The notes: generated from the letters alone by a model not told the origin. A stretch of 56,390 nt of DNA from Hyphomicrobiales bacterium (GCA_003135415.1 PLBP01000030.1:1-56390), one strand, 5' to 3'; counted from the first letter of the stretch, positions 27,820-36,616 are shown. Numbers and translations: made by a program.

Positions 27820-28332
27820 ATGCGCCAAAAACCGATGACAACCGGGGGAAAATCATTGGGCTGGGCCAGTAAACGCGACTTCTATGCCGGCGGCCTGATG
27901 ATCCTTTTGGGGCTCGGCGCGGCGTTGGAAGGACAGAACTACAACATCGGCACCATGCGCCAGATGGGACCGGGATTCATGCCGGTCGCGCTCGGCGTCG
28001 TGCTCGTGCTGATCGGAATCACGATCGCGGGAACTTCCTTGGCCGGGGTCGCGGACGATGGAGAAAGCGCGCTGCCGGCGCAGCCGGATTGGCGCGGCTG
28101 GCTCTGCATCATCGCGGGGCCGCTTTTGTTCATCATCTTCGGGAAGTTCGGCGGGATGGCGCCCGCGACATTCGCCTGCGTGTTTGTCTCGGCGATGGGT
28201 GACCGCAGCGCCAGCTGGAAAGGCTCGTTCCTGCTTGCGCTCGGCATCACCGTCTTCGGCGTGGCGCTGTTTTCCTACATCCTGAAAGTGCCGTTTCCGG
28301 TGTTCAAATTCTTCAATCTGGTGCCGCTGTGA
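27820..28332 (+). CDS. tctB: Tripartite tricarboxylate transporter small subunit TctB
   Basis: Four-helix membrane subunit of a TctABC-type secondary carboxylate importer. Hydrophobic stretches at about residues 24-36, 51-70, 93-108 and 135-155 fit the TctB plan, and FYAGGLMILLGLGAALEGQNYNIGTMRQMGPGFMPVALG is the characteristic N-terminal block with the conserved MGPGFMP. The start may be ATG 27820 or ATG 27835 (MTTGGK). The last codon overlaps the tctA GTG start. No periplasmic binding subunit (TctC/Bug) is adjacent, so the substrate is not hinted at by neighbours except the downstream M24-type hydrolase. Confidence 0.87.
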   Translation: MRQKPMTTGGKSLGWASKRDFYAGGLMILLGLGAALEGQNYNIGTMRQMGPGFMPVALGVVLVLIGITIAGTSLAGVADDGESALPAQPDWRGWLCIIAGPLLFIIFGKFGGMAPATFACVFVSAMGDRSASWKGSFLLALGITVFGVALFSYILKVPFPVFKFFNLVPL

Positions 28333-29867
28333 TTGAAACCGCGCTCGATGGCTTGTGGTTCGGCTTCCGCGTGGCGCTCGAGCCGCACAACATCGCGTGG
28401 TGCTTCGTTGGCGTGCTGATCGGCAACATGGTCGGCGTGCTGCCGGGCATGGGCGTGCTCGCGACCATTTCGATCTTGCTGCCGCTCACCTTCACGATGA
28501 AACCCGTCGCCGCGATCCTGATGCTCGCGGGCGTCTATTACGGCGCGCAATATGGCGGCGCCATCTGCTCGATCCTGTTGAACCTGCCGTGCCACCCGCC
28601 GCACGCGGTGACCTGCCTCGACGGATATCCGATGACGCAACAGGGCCGCGGCGGCGTCGCGCTCGGCATCACCATGCTCAGCTCTTTCGTTGGCGCTTCG
28701 TTCGGCATCACCGAGATGATTTTTCTCGCGCCGGTCCTGGTGCAGGTGGCGCTGCAATTCGGGCCGGCGGAAATCTGTTCGCTGATGCTGCTCGGATTGC
28801 TCGCGGGATCGACGCTCGCGCGCGGCTCGCCCTTGAAGGGCGTCGCGATGACGGTGTTCGGCCTGCTCCTCGGCGTCGTCGGCTCCGACGTCAACACGGG
28901 CGTCCCGCGCTTCACCTTCGGCATCACCGAGCTTTACGACGGCATCGAAATCGTGGCGCTGGCACTCGGCCTCTTCGGCATTGCGGAGTTTTTGAAGAGC
29001 ATCAACCAGAAGATCGAGATCAACCTACAATATACCAAGGTTCGTCTCCGCGACTTGCGGCCGAGTGTCGCCGACCTGAAACAGGCGGCGTTTCCGATGA
29101 TCCGTGGCACGTTGATCGGCAGCCTCTGCGCGTTGATCCCCGGTACCGGACCGACCATCGCTTCGTTCGTTTCCTACGCCGCCGAGAAGAAAATCTCGAA
29201 GACGCCGGAGCGCTTCGGCCGCGGCGCGATCGAAGGCGTCGCCTGTCCCGAGGCCTCGACGCACTCCTCGGTGCAGGGCGATTTCATTCCCACCATGAGC
29301 CTCGGCATTCCCGGCGACGCGGTGATGGCCCTCTTGCTCGGCGCGCTCATCATCCAGGGCATCCAGCCGGGCCCGCAGCTTATTCGCGAGCATCCGGAAA
29401 TTTTCTGGGGCCTGATCGCGAGCTTCTGGATCGGCAACATCATGCTGGTGTTGCTGAACGTGCCGATGATCGGGATCTGGGTGAAGCTTCTCACCATCCC
29501 GTACCGCTATCTCTATCCGAGCGCGCTATTTTTCGTCTGCATCGGCGTCTATAGCGCCAACAACGATCTCTTCGGGGTGGCCGAGACGCTCGCGATCGGC
29601 ATCTTCGGCTACGTGCTGTTGCTGCTGGGATTTCATCCGGCGCCGATCTTGCTCGGCTTTGTGCTGGGCCCCCGCTTCGAGGAAAATTTCCGCCGCGCCA
29701 TGCTGCTCTCGCGCGGTGACATCTTTACCTTCGTCGAGCGGCCGATCAGCGCCGTATTCATCGGGCTCTGCGCCGTGCTGATCCTTGGCCAGATTTACGT
29801 GCGCTTGCGCCGGCCGAAGACGGTTGCCGCGTTTGCGTCAACGGAGCAGCAAGCGGCTGCGGAATAG
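28329..29867 (+). CDS. tctA: Tripartite tricarboxylate transporter large permease TctA
   Basis: Main channel subunit of the TctABC importer, 512 residues with about twelve hydrophobic helices. Family motifs are visible: GNMVGVLPGMGVLATISILLPL near residues 32-53, YYGAQYGGAICSILLNLPCHPPHAVTCLDG, and the second-half ALIPGTGPTIASFVSYAAEKK plus GDFIPTMSLGIPGDAVMALLLGALIIQG. It begins with GTG overlapping the tctB stop (GTGA), so the two are coupled. Downstream is a hairpin repeat that may terminate transcription before the opposing M24 gene. Confidence 0.94.
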   Translation: MIETALDGLWFGFRVALEPHNIAWCFVGVLIGNMVGVLPGMGVLATISILLPLTFTMKPVAAILMLAGVYYGAQYGGAICSILLNLPCHPPHAVTCLDGYPMTQQGRGGVALGITMLSSFVGASFGITEMIFLAPVLVQVALQFGPAEICSLMLLGLLAGSTLARGSPLKGVAMTVFGLLLGVVGSDVNTGVPRFTFGITELYDGIEIVALALGLFGIAEFLKSINQKIEINLQYTKVRLRDLRPSVADLKQAAFPMIRGTLIGSLCALIPGTGPTIASFVSYAAEKKISKTPERFGRGAIEGVACPEASTHSSVQGDFIPTMSLGIPGDAVMALLLGALIIQGIQPGPQLIREHPEIFWGLIASFWIGNIMLVLLNVPMIGIWVKLLTIPYRYLYPSALFFVCIGVYSANNDLFGVAETLAIGIFGYVLLLLGFHPAPILLGFVLGPRFEENFRRAMLLSRGDIFTFVERPISAVFIGLCAVLILGQIYVRLRRPKTVAAFASTEQQAAAE

Positions 29868-29882
29868 CGGTGGCGCTCCTTA

Positions 29883-29937
29883 CCTCTCCCCGCGCGCGGG
29901 GAGAGGTCGAACCGCGAAGCGGTTCGGGTGAGGGGGC
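29883..29937. repeat. Palindromic repeat/terminator-like element, copy 1
   Basis: Two adjacent hairpins: a perfect 24-base palindrome at 29883-29906 (arm cctctccccgcg) and a second at 29909-29925 (arm gaaccgc, loop gaa), followed by a G-rich stretch gggtgaggggg. The element lies just after tctA and is mirrored by a related copy at 30064-30124. Such modules are common multi-copy extragenic elements in Hyphomicrobiales genomes and can serve as terminators between convergent genes. Confidence 0.75.
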
Positions 29938-30063
29938 GTATCTGCAAGCGCAAACCGAACGGTTTCCAATACGCTCTCGATATTTTTCAAGACTTCATGA
30001 TTCCAGAAGCGCAGCACCCGGTGACTGCGTTCAGCTTTTGGCGGGGTGAATTCTGCAATTCCT

Positions 30064-30124
30064 CCTCACCCGACTTCCTCGCTTTGCTCGGAAGTCGACC
30101 TCTCCCCGCAAGCGGGGAGAGGTG
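30064..30124. repeat. Palindromic repeat/terminator-like element, copy 2 (inverted)
   Basis: Inverted relative of the element at 29883. It has a hairpin at 30071-30097 (arm cgacttcc paired with ggaagtcg) and one at 30099-30122 (arm cctctccccgc, loop aa), preceded by ctcaccc. Together with copy 1 it brackets the space between the convergent tctA and M24 genes, eight bases from the end of the latter. Confidence 0.75.
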
Positions 30125-30131
30125 AGTTCGC

Positions 30132-31433
30132 TCAATACCGATTCGCGATCGGCAATTCCTCCGCCGGGAAGAGCGAGATCACCCGGCAGCCCTTGTCGGT
30201 GACCACCAATTCCTCCTCGATGCGCGCGGCCGAGAAGCCGTCCTTCGCCGGGCAATAGGTCTCCAACGCGAACACCATGCCTTCCTTGATCTCCATCGGG
30301 TGGGTGAGCGAGATCACGCGCGAGATGATCGGCCGCTCGTGCAACGCGAGGCCGAGGCCGTGGCCGAATTGCAGGCCGAACGCCGATAGTTCATCGGGGA
30401 AGCCGAATTCCTCGGCCTTCGGCCAGACGCTCGCGACCTTGTCGGTGGAGACGCCCGGCTTGATCAGCTCGATCGCCTTGTCGAGCCACTCGCGCGATTT
30501 CTTGTAGGCGTCGTACTGCACCGGCGTGGCGCGGCCGACATTGAACGTGCGGTAGTAGCAAGTGCGGTAGCCCATATAGCTCTGCAGCACGTCGAAGAAG
30601 GCCTGATCGCCGGGGCGGATCATGCGGTCGGTGAAATTGTGCGGGTGCGGGTTGCAGCGCTCGCCCGAGATCGCGTTGATCGCCTCGACGTCGTCGGAGC
30701 CGTGGGCGTAGAGAAATTTGTTGGCGTTCGCGACGATGTCGGACTCGCGGACGCCGGGCTTTAATTCTTCGTAGATTTGCTGATAGACGCCGTCGACCAT
30801 GGCGGCGGCGCGGTTCAACAGCGCGATCTCGTCGACGTTCTTAATCTCGCGCGCCTCCAACATCGTCTGCTGGCCGTCCGCAATTTTGAGGCCGGCCTTT
30901 TCAAGCTCGAACATCATCGGCGGCTCGACGATGTCGACGCCGACCGCTTCCTTCGCGACCCCCGCCTCGCGCAAAAGCGAGGCGATTTCCTCGGCGTAGT
31001 GTTTCATCAGGCCGAAGGCGGGCGGGATGGTGCCGCGCATGCCGATGACGCCGGCGCGGCAATGCTCCTTCAGGAGCCAGGGCGAATAGAGACGGTGGTG
31101 AATCGCGGCCGAACCGAAGTCCCACAGGATCGGCTCGCCGCCCTTGGGAAGAAGCGCGAAGCGGCAGAGCTTGTCGCGCTCCCACTCGCCGATCTTGGTC
31201 GAGGTTACATAGCGGATATTGTTGACGTCGAAGAGGAGGAGGGCGCCGAGCTTGGAATTCTCTAGCGCTTGCTTCGCGCGACCGATGCGATAGCGCCGGA
31301 GCCGATCGAAATCGACGCGGAGCTCGAAGTCGACGCCCATGGTGCCCCAGGCCGGGAGCGCACGGCCCCAGCCGTAATGCGGATCGAGATCGTCGTCGGA
31401 GGGTTTGACGGGCTTGCGCAGAATTTTGTCCAT
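30132..31433 (-). CDS. M24 (pita-bread fold) family hydrolase with altered metal site
   Basis: 433-residue protein of the M24 fold, which includes Xaa-Pro peptidases, creatinase and the DMSP lyase DddP. The N-terminal domain has GALLLFDVNNIRYVTSTKIGEW. In the catalytic domain, D281 (FFDVLQSY), H358 (FGHGLGLALHERP), E391 (FALETYCP) and the glutamates of RIEEELVV (about 407-409) are kept. The second metal aspartate, expected as GY..SDITRTF, is C292 in YRTCYYRTF. It is therefore unlikely to be an ordinary two-metal aminopeptidase; a creatinase-like C-N hydrolase or another lyase is possible. AAGGA precedes the ATG. It converges with tctBA and may act on the imported substrate. Confidence 0.82.
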   Translation of the reverse strand: MDKILRKPVKPSDDDLDPHYGWGRALPAWGTMGVDFELRVDFDRLRRYRIGRAKQALENSKLGALLLFDVNNIRYVTSTKIGEWERDKLCRFALLPKGGEPILWDFGSAAIHHRLYSPWLLKEHCRAGVIGMRGTIPPAFGLMKHYAEEIASLLREAGVAKEAVGVDIVEPPMMFELEKAGLKIADGQQTMLEAREIKNVDEIALLNRAAAMVDGVYQQIYEELKPGVRESDIVANANKFLYAHGSDDVEAINAISGERCNPHPHNFTDRMIRPGDQAFFDVLQSYMGYRTCYYRTFNVGRATPVQYDAYKKSREWLDKAIELIKPGVSTDKVASVWPKAEEFGFPDELSAFGLQFGHGLGLALHERPIISRVISLTHPMEIKEGMVFALETYCPAKDGFSAARIEEELVVTDKGCRVISLFPAEELPIANRY

Positions 31434-31497
31434 GGCTTTATCCTTGGAGAGTTCCGATTTTTGGCGATCCTAAACCTTTCACGCGAGACACGCTTAT

Positions 31498-31827
31498 TTA
31501 ATCGGCCCCCGGACAAGCGCCACCGTGTAGTCGAGGGTAATCGCCGTAACAGACGACAAAGGTAAAACGCGTCATTGGCGGGATGGCCTTCTGTCCCACA
31601 ATCTGGCCTTGGTAAATGGCAACTAGATTGTGCGCGGAAATGTTTTCGTGAGCGCTGGTGCAATCCACGTTGGCATTGGCAGTGCAGCCGTAGTGGCCGT
31701 CCACGTTCATCGTTACCTGAAACGGCGTAGTATTATGGAGGGTGATTTGTTCATATTCGTCCGCGAATGCCGCCGGAATCACCGCCGCACACAGCATCAT
31801 TGGGAAAATTAGGGTTGCATGTTTCAT
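31498..31827 (-). CDS. Small secreted cysteine-containing protein
   Basis: 109-residue protein with a signal peptide (MKHATLIFPMMLCAAVIPAA, cleavage near FA-DE at 22). The mature region has four cysteines (YGCTAN, VDCTSA, FVVCYGD, GACPG) that could form two disulfides, and a beta-rich sequence EQITLHNTTPFQVTMNV. No family recognised. It is upstream of the M24 gene on the same strand with a 64-base gap, and downstream of the deacetylase gene; whether they share a transcript is unclear. Confidence 0.6.
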   Translation of the reverse strand: MKHATLIFPMMLCAAVIPAAFADEYEQITLHNTTPFQVTMNVDGHYGCTANANVDCTSAHENISAHNLVAIYQGQIVGQKAIPPMTRFTFVVCYGDYPRLHGGACPGAD

Positions 31828-31906
31828 TCGTCATGGCCTTTTCGGACGGTGTTGGCGTGCCCGCTATATGCTTCGGCCGGGAGCGGTGGTTTTGCGCTGA
31901 CCGTTT

Positions 31907-32809
31907 CTATTCCGCAGCCTTGCGCCCTCTGCCGCGCTCCGCGAGATACCAATCGAGAATCTCGGCGCCGTTCCAGTGCAACACGCCCTTGTGGCGGTTG
32001 GCGAACTCGTAGATCTGTTCGAGATATTTGATCCGGTGCGGCTGGCCGGAAATATAGGGGTGGATCGCGAGCGCGAGAATCTTCGCGCGCTTCTCGCCCT
32101 CGGCATATAGCCGCTCGAACTGATCGATGGTGCGGCGGAGCAAGTAGTCGCTTTCGTGGTGCTGCACGAGCATCATCGGAATGTCGTTCAGCTCGACCGA
32201 ATAGGGCAGCGTGATCAGCAGTCCCTTGGCGGTGGCGATTTCGGTCGGCTCGTCGTCATAGACGTAATCGCCGATGTATTTGACGCCGGCCGCCGCCAGC
32301 AATTCGGGCGTCTCCAGGGTTTCGGTGAGGCCGGGTCCCAGCCATCCGACCGGGCGCTTGCCGGTGAAGCGCTCGAGAATATCCATCGAGCGGTTGATCA
32401 TCCCGGCCTGGTCGTCGTGCTTGTGCATCGGCAATTGGTCGTAGGCGTGGCCCATGAATTCCCAATCGGCGTCGCGCGCTTGCTCGGCGACGCGGCGATA
32501 ATCCTCACAGACGCGCGCATTGATCGAGAGCGTCGGACGGATTTTCAGGCGCTCGAACAGGTCGAAGAAGCGCCAGACGCCGACGCGCATGCCATATTCG
32601 TGCCAAGCCCAGTTGGGGACGTCGGGCAAAAGCGGAACGCCGGTCGGTGGCGGCAACGCCTGGCGCGGCATCGGGCGGGCGATGTCCCACACTTCCAGAT
32701 TGACGATGGTCCAAAATATCAATCGCGCGCCGCCGGGCAATTTCAGCGGCGGGCGATCGACGATCGCGGAATATTCGGACCGCTCACGCGGGATCATGGG
32801 ACTCGTCAT
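31907..32809 (-). CDS. Polysaccharide deacetylase family protein (PuuE allantoinase-like)
   Basis: 300-residue NodB-fold hydrolase of the group that includes PuuE-type allantoinases and peptidoglycan or chitin deacetylases. Visible blocks are ARLIFWTIVNLEVWD, NWAWHEYGMRVGVWRFFDLFERLKIRPTLSINARVCED, DWEFMGHAYDQLPMHK, GWLGPGLTETLETPELLAAAGVKYIGDYVYDDEP and LALAIHPYISGQPHRIKYLE; the GH, HK and HP histidines fit the family. No signal peptide, so cytoplasmic, favouring a small amide substrate over a cell-wall polymer. It is divergent from the molybdenum hydroxylase operon. Confidence 0.82.
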   Translation of the reverse strand: MTSPMIPRERSEYSAIVDRPPLKLPGGARLIFWTIVNLEVWDIARPMPRQALPPPTGVPLLPDVPNWAWHEYGMRVGVWRFFDLFERLKIRPTLSINARVCEDYRRVAEQARDADWEFMGHAYDQLPMHKHDDQAGMINRSMDILERFTGKRPVGWLGPGLTETLETPELLAAAGVKYIGDYVYDDEPTEIATAKGLLITLPYSVELNDIPMMLVQHHESDYLLRRTIDQFERLYAEGEKRAKILALAIHPYISGQPHRIKYLEQIYEFANRHKGVLHWNGAEILDWYLAERGRGRKAAE

Positions 32810-32922
32810 CTGCTCACTATAACAGCAATTTTTTCGGCGATCGAAAGCGCGTTATTGCCGCACTGCAAGATGGCGCGCGAGGCATAGCCGCCCTAACATT
32901 CGAGAGGCGTCAGGGTGGTGCG
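32810..32922. promoter_or_regulatory. Divergent promoter region, deacetylase versus molybdenum hydroxylase operon
   Basis: 113 bases between the deacetylase start and the GTG start of the FAD subunit gene. Transcription must leave in both directions from here. I could not place a convincing promoter or operator; a small AT-rich stretch is near 32820-32840. Confidence 0.35.
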
Positions 32923-33747
32923 GTGAAGCCTCGTAGTTTCGATTATGTACGCGTGAAGTCGCTCGCCGAGGCGGTGATCGCGCTTGCGCGCCACGGCACT
33001 GAGGCCAAGATCATCGCCGGCGGGCAGAGCCTGGTGCCGCTCCTCAACATGCGCATGGCCTCGCCCGCGATCCTTGTCGATATCAACGCGCTGGCGGAAT
33101 TGCGGGGAATTTCGCTCGAGGGCGGCTCTCTCCGGATCGGCGCGCTCGTGCGACAAGCCGAGGCCGAGGGTTCGGTGGAAATTGCGAAACACGCGCCGCT
33201 CATTGCCAAGGCGCTGCCTTATATCGGGCATTTCGCCATCCGCAACCGCGGAACGATCGGCGGTTCGATCGCGCTGGCTGATCCTGCGGCGGAATTGCCT
33301 GCGTGTTTGCTCGCGCTAGGCGGCGAGGTGGAGATCGAGGGCGCCAAGGGCGCGCGCACGGTCAAAGCCGACGATTTCTTCAAAGACCTTTATGAGACTG
33401 CGCTCGGGCCCGGCGACGTACTCATCGCCATCCGCATTCCGGTGCCTTCCAAAGATATGCGCTTCGGTTTCAGTGAGCTCGCGCGCCGTCACGGCGATTT
33501 CGCCATGGCGGGACTCGCCGCATGCCGTGATGGCAAAAGCGCGCGGCTCGCTTTTTTCGGGGTGGGATCGACGCCTTTGCGCGCGAAGAAGGCGGAGGCG
33601 GCGCTCGCCAAGGGGTCGCTCGAAGAAGCGGTGGCGGTGCTCGATCACGATCTCGATCCGCCCGACGACATTCATTCCAGCGGCAAAGTGAAGCTGCATC
33701 TTGCGAAGACGCTGCTTCGCCGCATCGCGCCGGAGCTCGCGGCATGA
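32923..33747 (+). CDS. Molybdenum hydroxylase FAD-binding (medium) subunit
   Basis: 274-residue FAD subunit of a xanthine-oxidase/CO-dehydrogenase family hydroxylase, passing electrons from the iron-sulfur subunit. FAD-binding motifs are IIAGGQSLVPLLNMRM (residues 30-45) and the NRGTIGGSIALADPAAELPA loop (108-127). It starts with GTG. The stop overlaps the next gene start by four bases. Gene order medium-small-large is like coxMSL, but the large subunit lacks the CO-dehydrogenase signature, so the substrate is some other compound, perhaps an N-heterocycle or aldehyde. Confidence 0.92.
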   Translation: MKPRSFDYVRVKSLAEAVIALARHGTEAKIIAGGQSLVPLLNMRMASPAILVDINALAELRGISLEGGSLRIGALVRQAEAEGSVEIAKHAPLIAKALPYIGHFAIRNRGTIGGSIALADPAAELPACLLALGGEVEIEGAKGARTVKADDFFKDLYETALGPGDVLIAIRIPVPSKDMRFGFSELARRHGDFAMAGLAACRDGKSARLAFFGVGSTPLRAKKAEAALAKGSLEEAVAVLDHDLDPPDDIHSSGKVKLHLAKTLLRRIAPELAA

Positions 33748-34223
33748 GCGCCCACGACATTTCCCTCACCGTCAACGGCGAAGCCGTGCGCGAAGCCGTT
33801 GAGCCGCGCAGGACGCTGGTGGATTTTCTGCGCGAGGACCTTGGCCTCACCGGCAGCCATGTCGGCTGCGAGCACGGCGTATGCGGGGCCTGCACCGTGC
33901 GGGTGGACGGCGCCGTGGTGCGCGGCTGCCTCGTGCTCGCGGTGCAATGCGACGGCGCCCGCGTCGAGACCATCGAAGGCGTTTCGGATTCCGGCGCCAT
34001 CGCCGATCTGCAAAATGCTTTCGAGAAACGGAACGCTTTGCAGTGCGGCTACTGCACTCCGGGCATGCTGCTCGCGGCGGAGGAATTGCTCGCGGCGGGC
34101 GGCACGCCCGGTCGCGAGAAAATCCGCGAGCACATTTCCGGCAATTATTGCCGCTGCACCGGCTACGAAGCGATCGTCGATGCGATCGAAGCGGTGGTGC
34201 AGGCACGGGGAGGGCGTAAATGA
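33744..34223 (+). CDS. Molybdenum hydroxylase [2Fe-2S] (small) subunit
   Basis: 159-residue electron-transfer subunit with two [2Fe-2S] clusters. The plant-ferredoxin cluster uses C42, C47, C50 and C62 (GCEHGVCGACTV ... GCL), and the second cluster uses C101, C104, C136 and C138 (CGYCTPGM ... NYCRCTGYE). Both four-base overlaps (ATGA) with neighbouring subunits show strong translational coupling. No twin-arginine signal is present, so the enzyme is cytoplasmic. Confidence 0.95.
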   Translation: MSAHDISLTVNGEAVREAVEPRRTLVDFLREDLGLTGSHVGCEHGVCGACTVRVDGAVVRGCLVLAVQCDGARVETIEGVSDSGAIADLQNAFEKRNALQCGYCTPGMLLAAEELLAAGGTPGREKIREHISGNYCRCTGYEAIVDAIEAVVQARGGRK

Positions 34224-36616
34224 AAATCGCCGACGATCTTCCTTCTGCGCTCACCGCGCTCGACCGGCCGAACAGCTATATCGGCCGCTCGGTGCCGCGA
34301 CCGAATCTGGCGCGGCTGATGCAAGGCCGCGGGCAATATGTCAGCGACCTCGCGCTCGCGCGCATGGCACATGTGGCGTTCGCGCGCTCGCCACACGCGC
34401 ATGCGCGGATCAAAAAGATCGACGCCGCGGCCGCGAAAAAAACGCCTGGCGTAATCGCGGTCGTCACCGGGCCCGAGCTTGCCAAGGTGATTACGCCCTG
34501 GGTCGGCGTGCTGTCGCATCTGAAGGGCATCAAGTCGGCGCCACAGCATGCGATCGCGATCGACCGTGCCTGCTGGCAGGGCGAAGCCGTTTGCGCGGTG
34601 GTGGCGAAGTCGCGCGCCGAGGCCGAGGACGCGATCGATCTCTTGGACATCGATTACGAAGAATTGCCCGTCGTCACCGACGCCGAAACCGCGCTCGATG
34701 CGAAGACATTAGTGATTCATCCCGAGCTTGGCGACAACCTCACTTTCGAGCGCAAGCACGAAGCAGGCGAAGTCGATAAGGCCTTCAAGGAAGCGGACGC
34801 GGTGGTGGAAGCGACATTCGTATTCGGCCGCCATACCGGCGTCACCAACGAGCCGCGCGCAATTGTCGCCTACTGGAACGAAGGTGAGCAGCGCCTCACC
34901 GTCTATCAAGGCACGCAGGCGCCGCACATGATGCAGAATTTGTTCGCGAAGCACCTCTCGCTTGCCGAGCATCAGGTGCGCGTCGTGACCAAGGACGTCG
35001 GCGGCTCGTTCGGTATCAAGGTCCATACCTATGCCGACGAGATGGCGACGGTGGCGCTGTCGAAGCTTTTGAAGCGTCCCGTGAAGTTCGTCGCCGACCG
35101 GCTCGAGAGCTTCATCACCGACATTCACGCCCGCGACCACCGCGTGAAGGCGAAGATCGGCGTGAAGAAAGACGGCACCATCACCGCCTTCGAGATCGAC
35201 GACCTTACCGGCATCGGGCCTTATTCGGTTTATCCGCGCACGAGCGGGATCGAGGCGAACCAGGTGGTGAACCTCGTCGGCGGTCCGTACAAATGTCCGA
35301 ACTATCGCGCGCTCGCCCGCGTCGTATTCCAGAATAAAAATGTGATGTGCCAATACCGCGCCGTCGGCCATCCGATCGCCACCGCCGTGACCGAGGGCCT
35401 CGTCGAGCTTGCAGCGGCGAAGATCGGCATCGATCCGCTTGAAATGCGCCGCAAGAATCTTATTCCCGACGATGGCTATCCGTGCGCGGGAGCCTCGGGC
35501 ATCAAGTTCGAAAAGCTTTCGCACCACGCGGCACTCGAGAAGCTCGTCAAGATGATGGGCTACGAGAAGTTGCGGGCCGAGCAGGCGGAATTGCGCAAGA
35601 AGAAAATCTATCGCGGTTTGGGATTCGCATCCTTCATCGAAGTGACGAATCCTTCAGCCGCTTTTTACGGCGTCGGCGGTGCGAAGATTTCGGCGCAGGA
35701 CGGCGCGACGCTCCGCCTCGACGCGCAGGGCGCGCTGATTGTGCATTCCGGCGTCACCGAGCAAGGGCAGGGCACGGAAGCGGTGCTGGCGCAGGTCGCG
35801 GCCAGCGCGTTCGGCATTGCGATCGAGCGCGTGCGTGTCGTCACTGGCGACACCGACAACACCCCCTATGGCGGCGGCACCTGGGCTTCGCGCGCGGCGG
35901 GCATCGGTGGCGAAGCGGCGTGGCAAGCGGGCAAGGCGTTGCGCCAGAACGTGCTCGCGGTCGCGGCTTCCATTTTGCAATCAGAGCCGAAGGCGCTCGA
36001 CATCCGCAATGGCCTCGTCGTCGACGCCGACACGGGACGCGAGCGCATTACTTTGGACGAAGTCGCGCGCGTCGCCTATTTCCGGCCGGACACATTGCCG
36101 CCCGGATTCCAGGCCGAGCTTGTCGCCACACGGCATTACGTGCCGCGCGCATGGCCGTTCGCTTTCACCAACGGCATTCAAGCTTCTTATCTCGAGGTCG
36201 ATATCGACACCGGCTTCGTGAAGCTCTTGCGCCATTGGTGCGTGGAGGATTGCGGCACCGTGATCAATCCGCAGCTCGTCGACGAGCAGATTCGCGGCGG
36301 CATCGTGCAGGGCATTGGTGCAGCACTCTACGAGCACTGCATCTATGACGAGCGCGGGCAGTTGTTGAACGGCAACATGGCCGATTATCTCGTGCCAATG
36401 GCGGGCGAAATGCCCGACATGGAGATAGGCCATGTGGTGTCGCCGACCGCGGATTCCGAACTCGGCGCCAAGGGCGCGGGCGAGGCGGGCACCGCCGGCG
36501 CGCCTGCCGTCGTGATGAACGCGATCAACGACGCGCTGCGGCCGCTCGGCGCTAAGATCATCACCGAAATGCCGGCGACGCCCGGTGTCGTGCTGAAGGC
36601 GCTCGGGCGCGTATAG
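34220..36616 (+). CDS. Molybdenum hydroxylase molybdopterin-binding (large) subunit
   Basis: 798-residue catalytic subunit with the Mo-pterin cytosine dinucleotide cofactor; it should hydroxylate or oxidise its substrate with water-derived oxygen. Family blocks: RSVPRPNLARLMQGRGQYVSDL at the N-terminus, a Mo-site loop DVGGSFGIKVH, and the catalytic base E755 in GAKGAGEAGTAGAP. The active-site loop, AYxCSFR in form I CoxL and AYRGAGR in form II, here reads QYRAVGHP (378-385). That excludes form I CO dehydrogenase and leaves the substrate open. No coxDEFG-type maturation genes are nearby. It is the last of the three-subunit operon. Confidence 0.92.
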   Translation: MKIADDLPSALTALDRPNSYIGRSVPRPNLARLMQGRGQYVSDLALARMAHVAFARSPHAHARIKKIDAAAAKKTPGVIAVVTGPELAKVITPWVGVLSHLKGIKSAPQHAIAIDRACWQGEAVCAVVAKSRAEAEDAIDLLDIDYEELPVVTDAETALDAKTLVIHPELGDNLTFERKHEAGEVDKAFKEADAVVEATFVFGRHTGVTNEPRAIVAYWNEGEQRLTVYQGTQAPHMMQNLFAKHLSLAEHQVRVVTKDVGGSFGIKVHTYADEMATVALSKLLKRPVKFVADRLESFITDIHARDHRVKAKIGVKKDGTITAFEIDDLTGIGPYSVYPRTSGIEANQVVNLVGGPYKCPNYRALARVVFQNKNVMCQYRAVGHPIATAVTEGLVELAAAKIGIDPLEMRRKNLIPDDGYPCAGASGIKFEKLSHHAALEKLVKMMGYEKLRAEQAELRKKKIYRGLGFASFIEVTNPSAAFYGVGGAKISAQDGATLRLDAQGALIVHSGVTEQGQGTEAVLAQVAASAFGIAIERVRVVTGDTDNTPYGGGTWASRAAGIGGEAAWQAGKALRQNVLAVAASILQSEPKALDIRNGLVVDADTGRERITLDEVARVAYFRPDTLPPGFQAELVATRHYVPRAWPFAFTNGIQASYLEVDIDTGFVKLLRHWCVEDCGTVINPQLVDEQIRGGIVQGIGAALYEHCIYDERGQLLNGNMADYLVPMAGEMPDMEIGHVVSPTADSELGAKGAGEAGTAGAPAVVMNAINDALRPLGAKIITEMPATPGVVLKALGRV

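Noticed and set aside
27536-27838. 100-codon ORF before tctB
   Set aside because: Arg-rich composition, no Shine-Dalgarno, and it overlaps the tctB start.
34220-36616. Aerobic CO dehydrogenase (CoxL)
   Set aside because: The form I AYxCSFR loop is absent, and no coxDEFG maturation genes are present.
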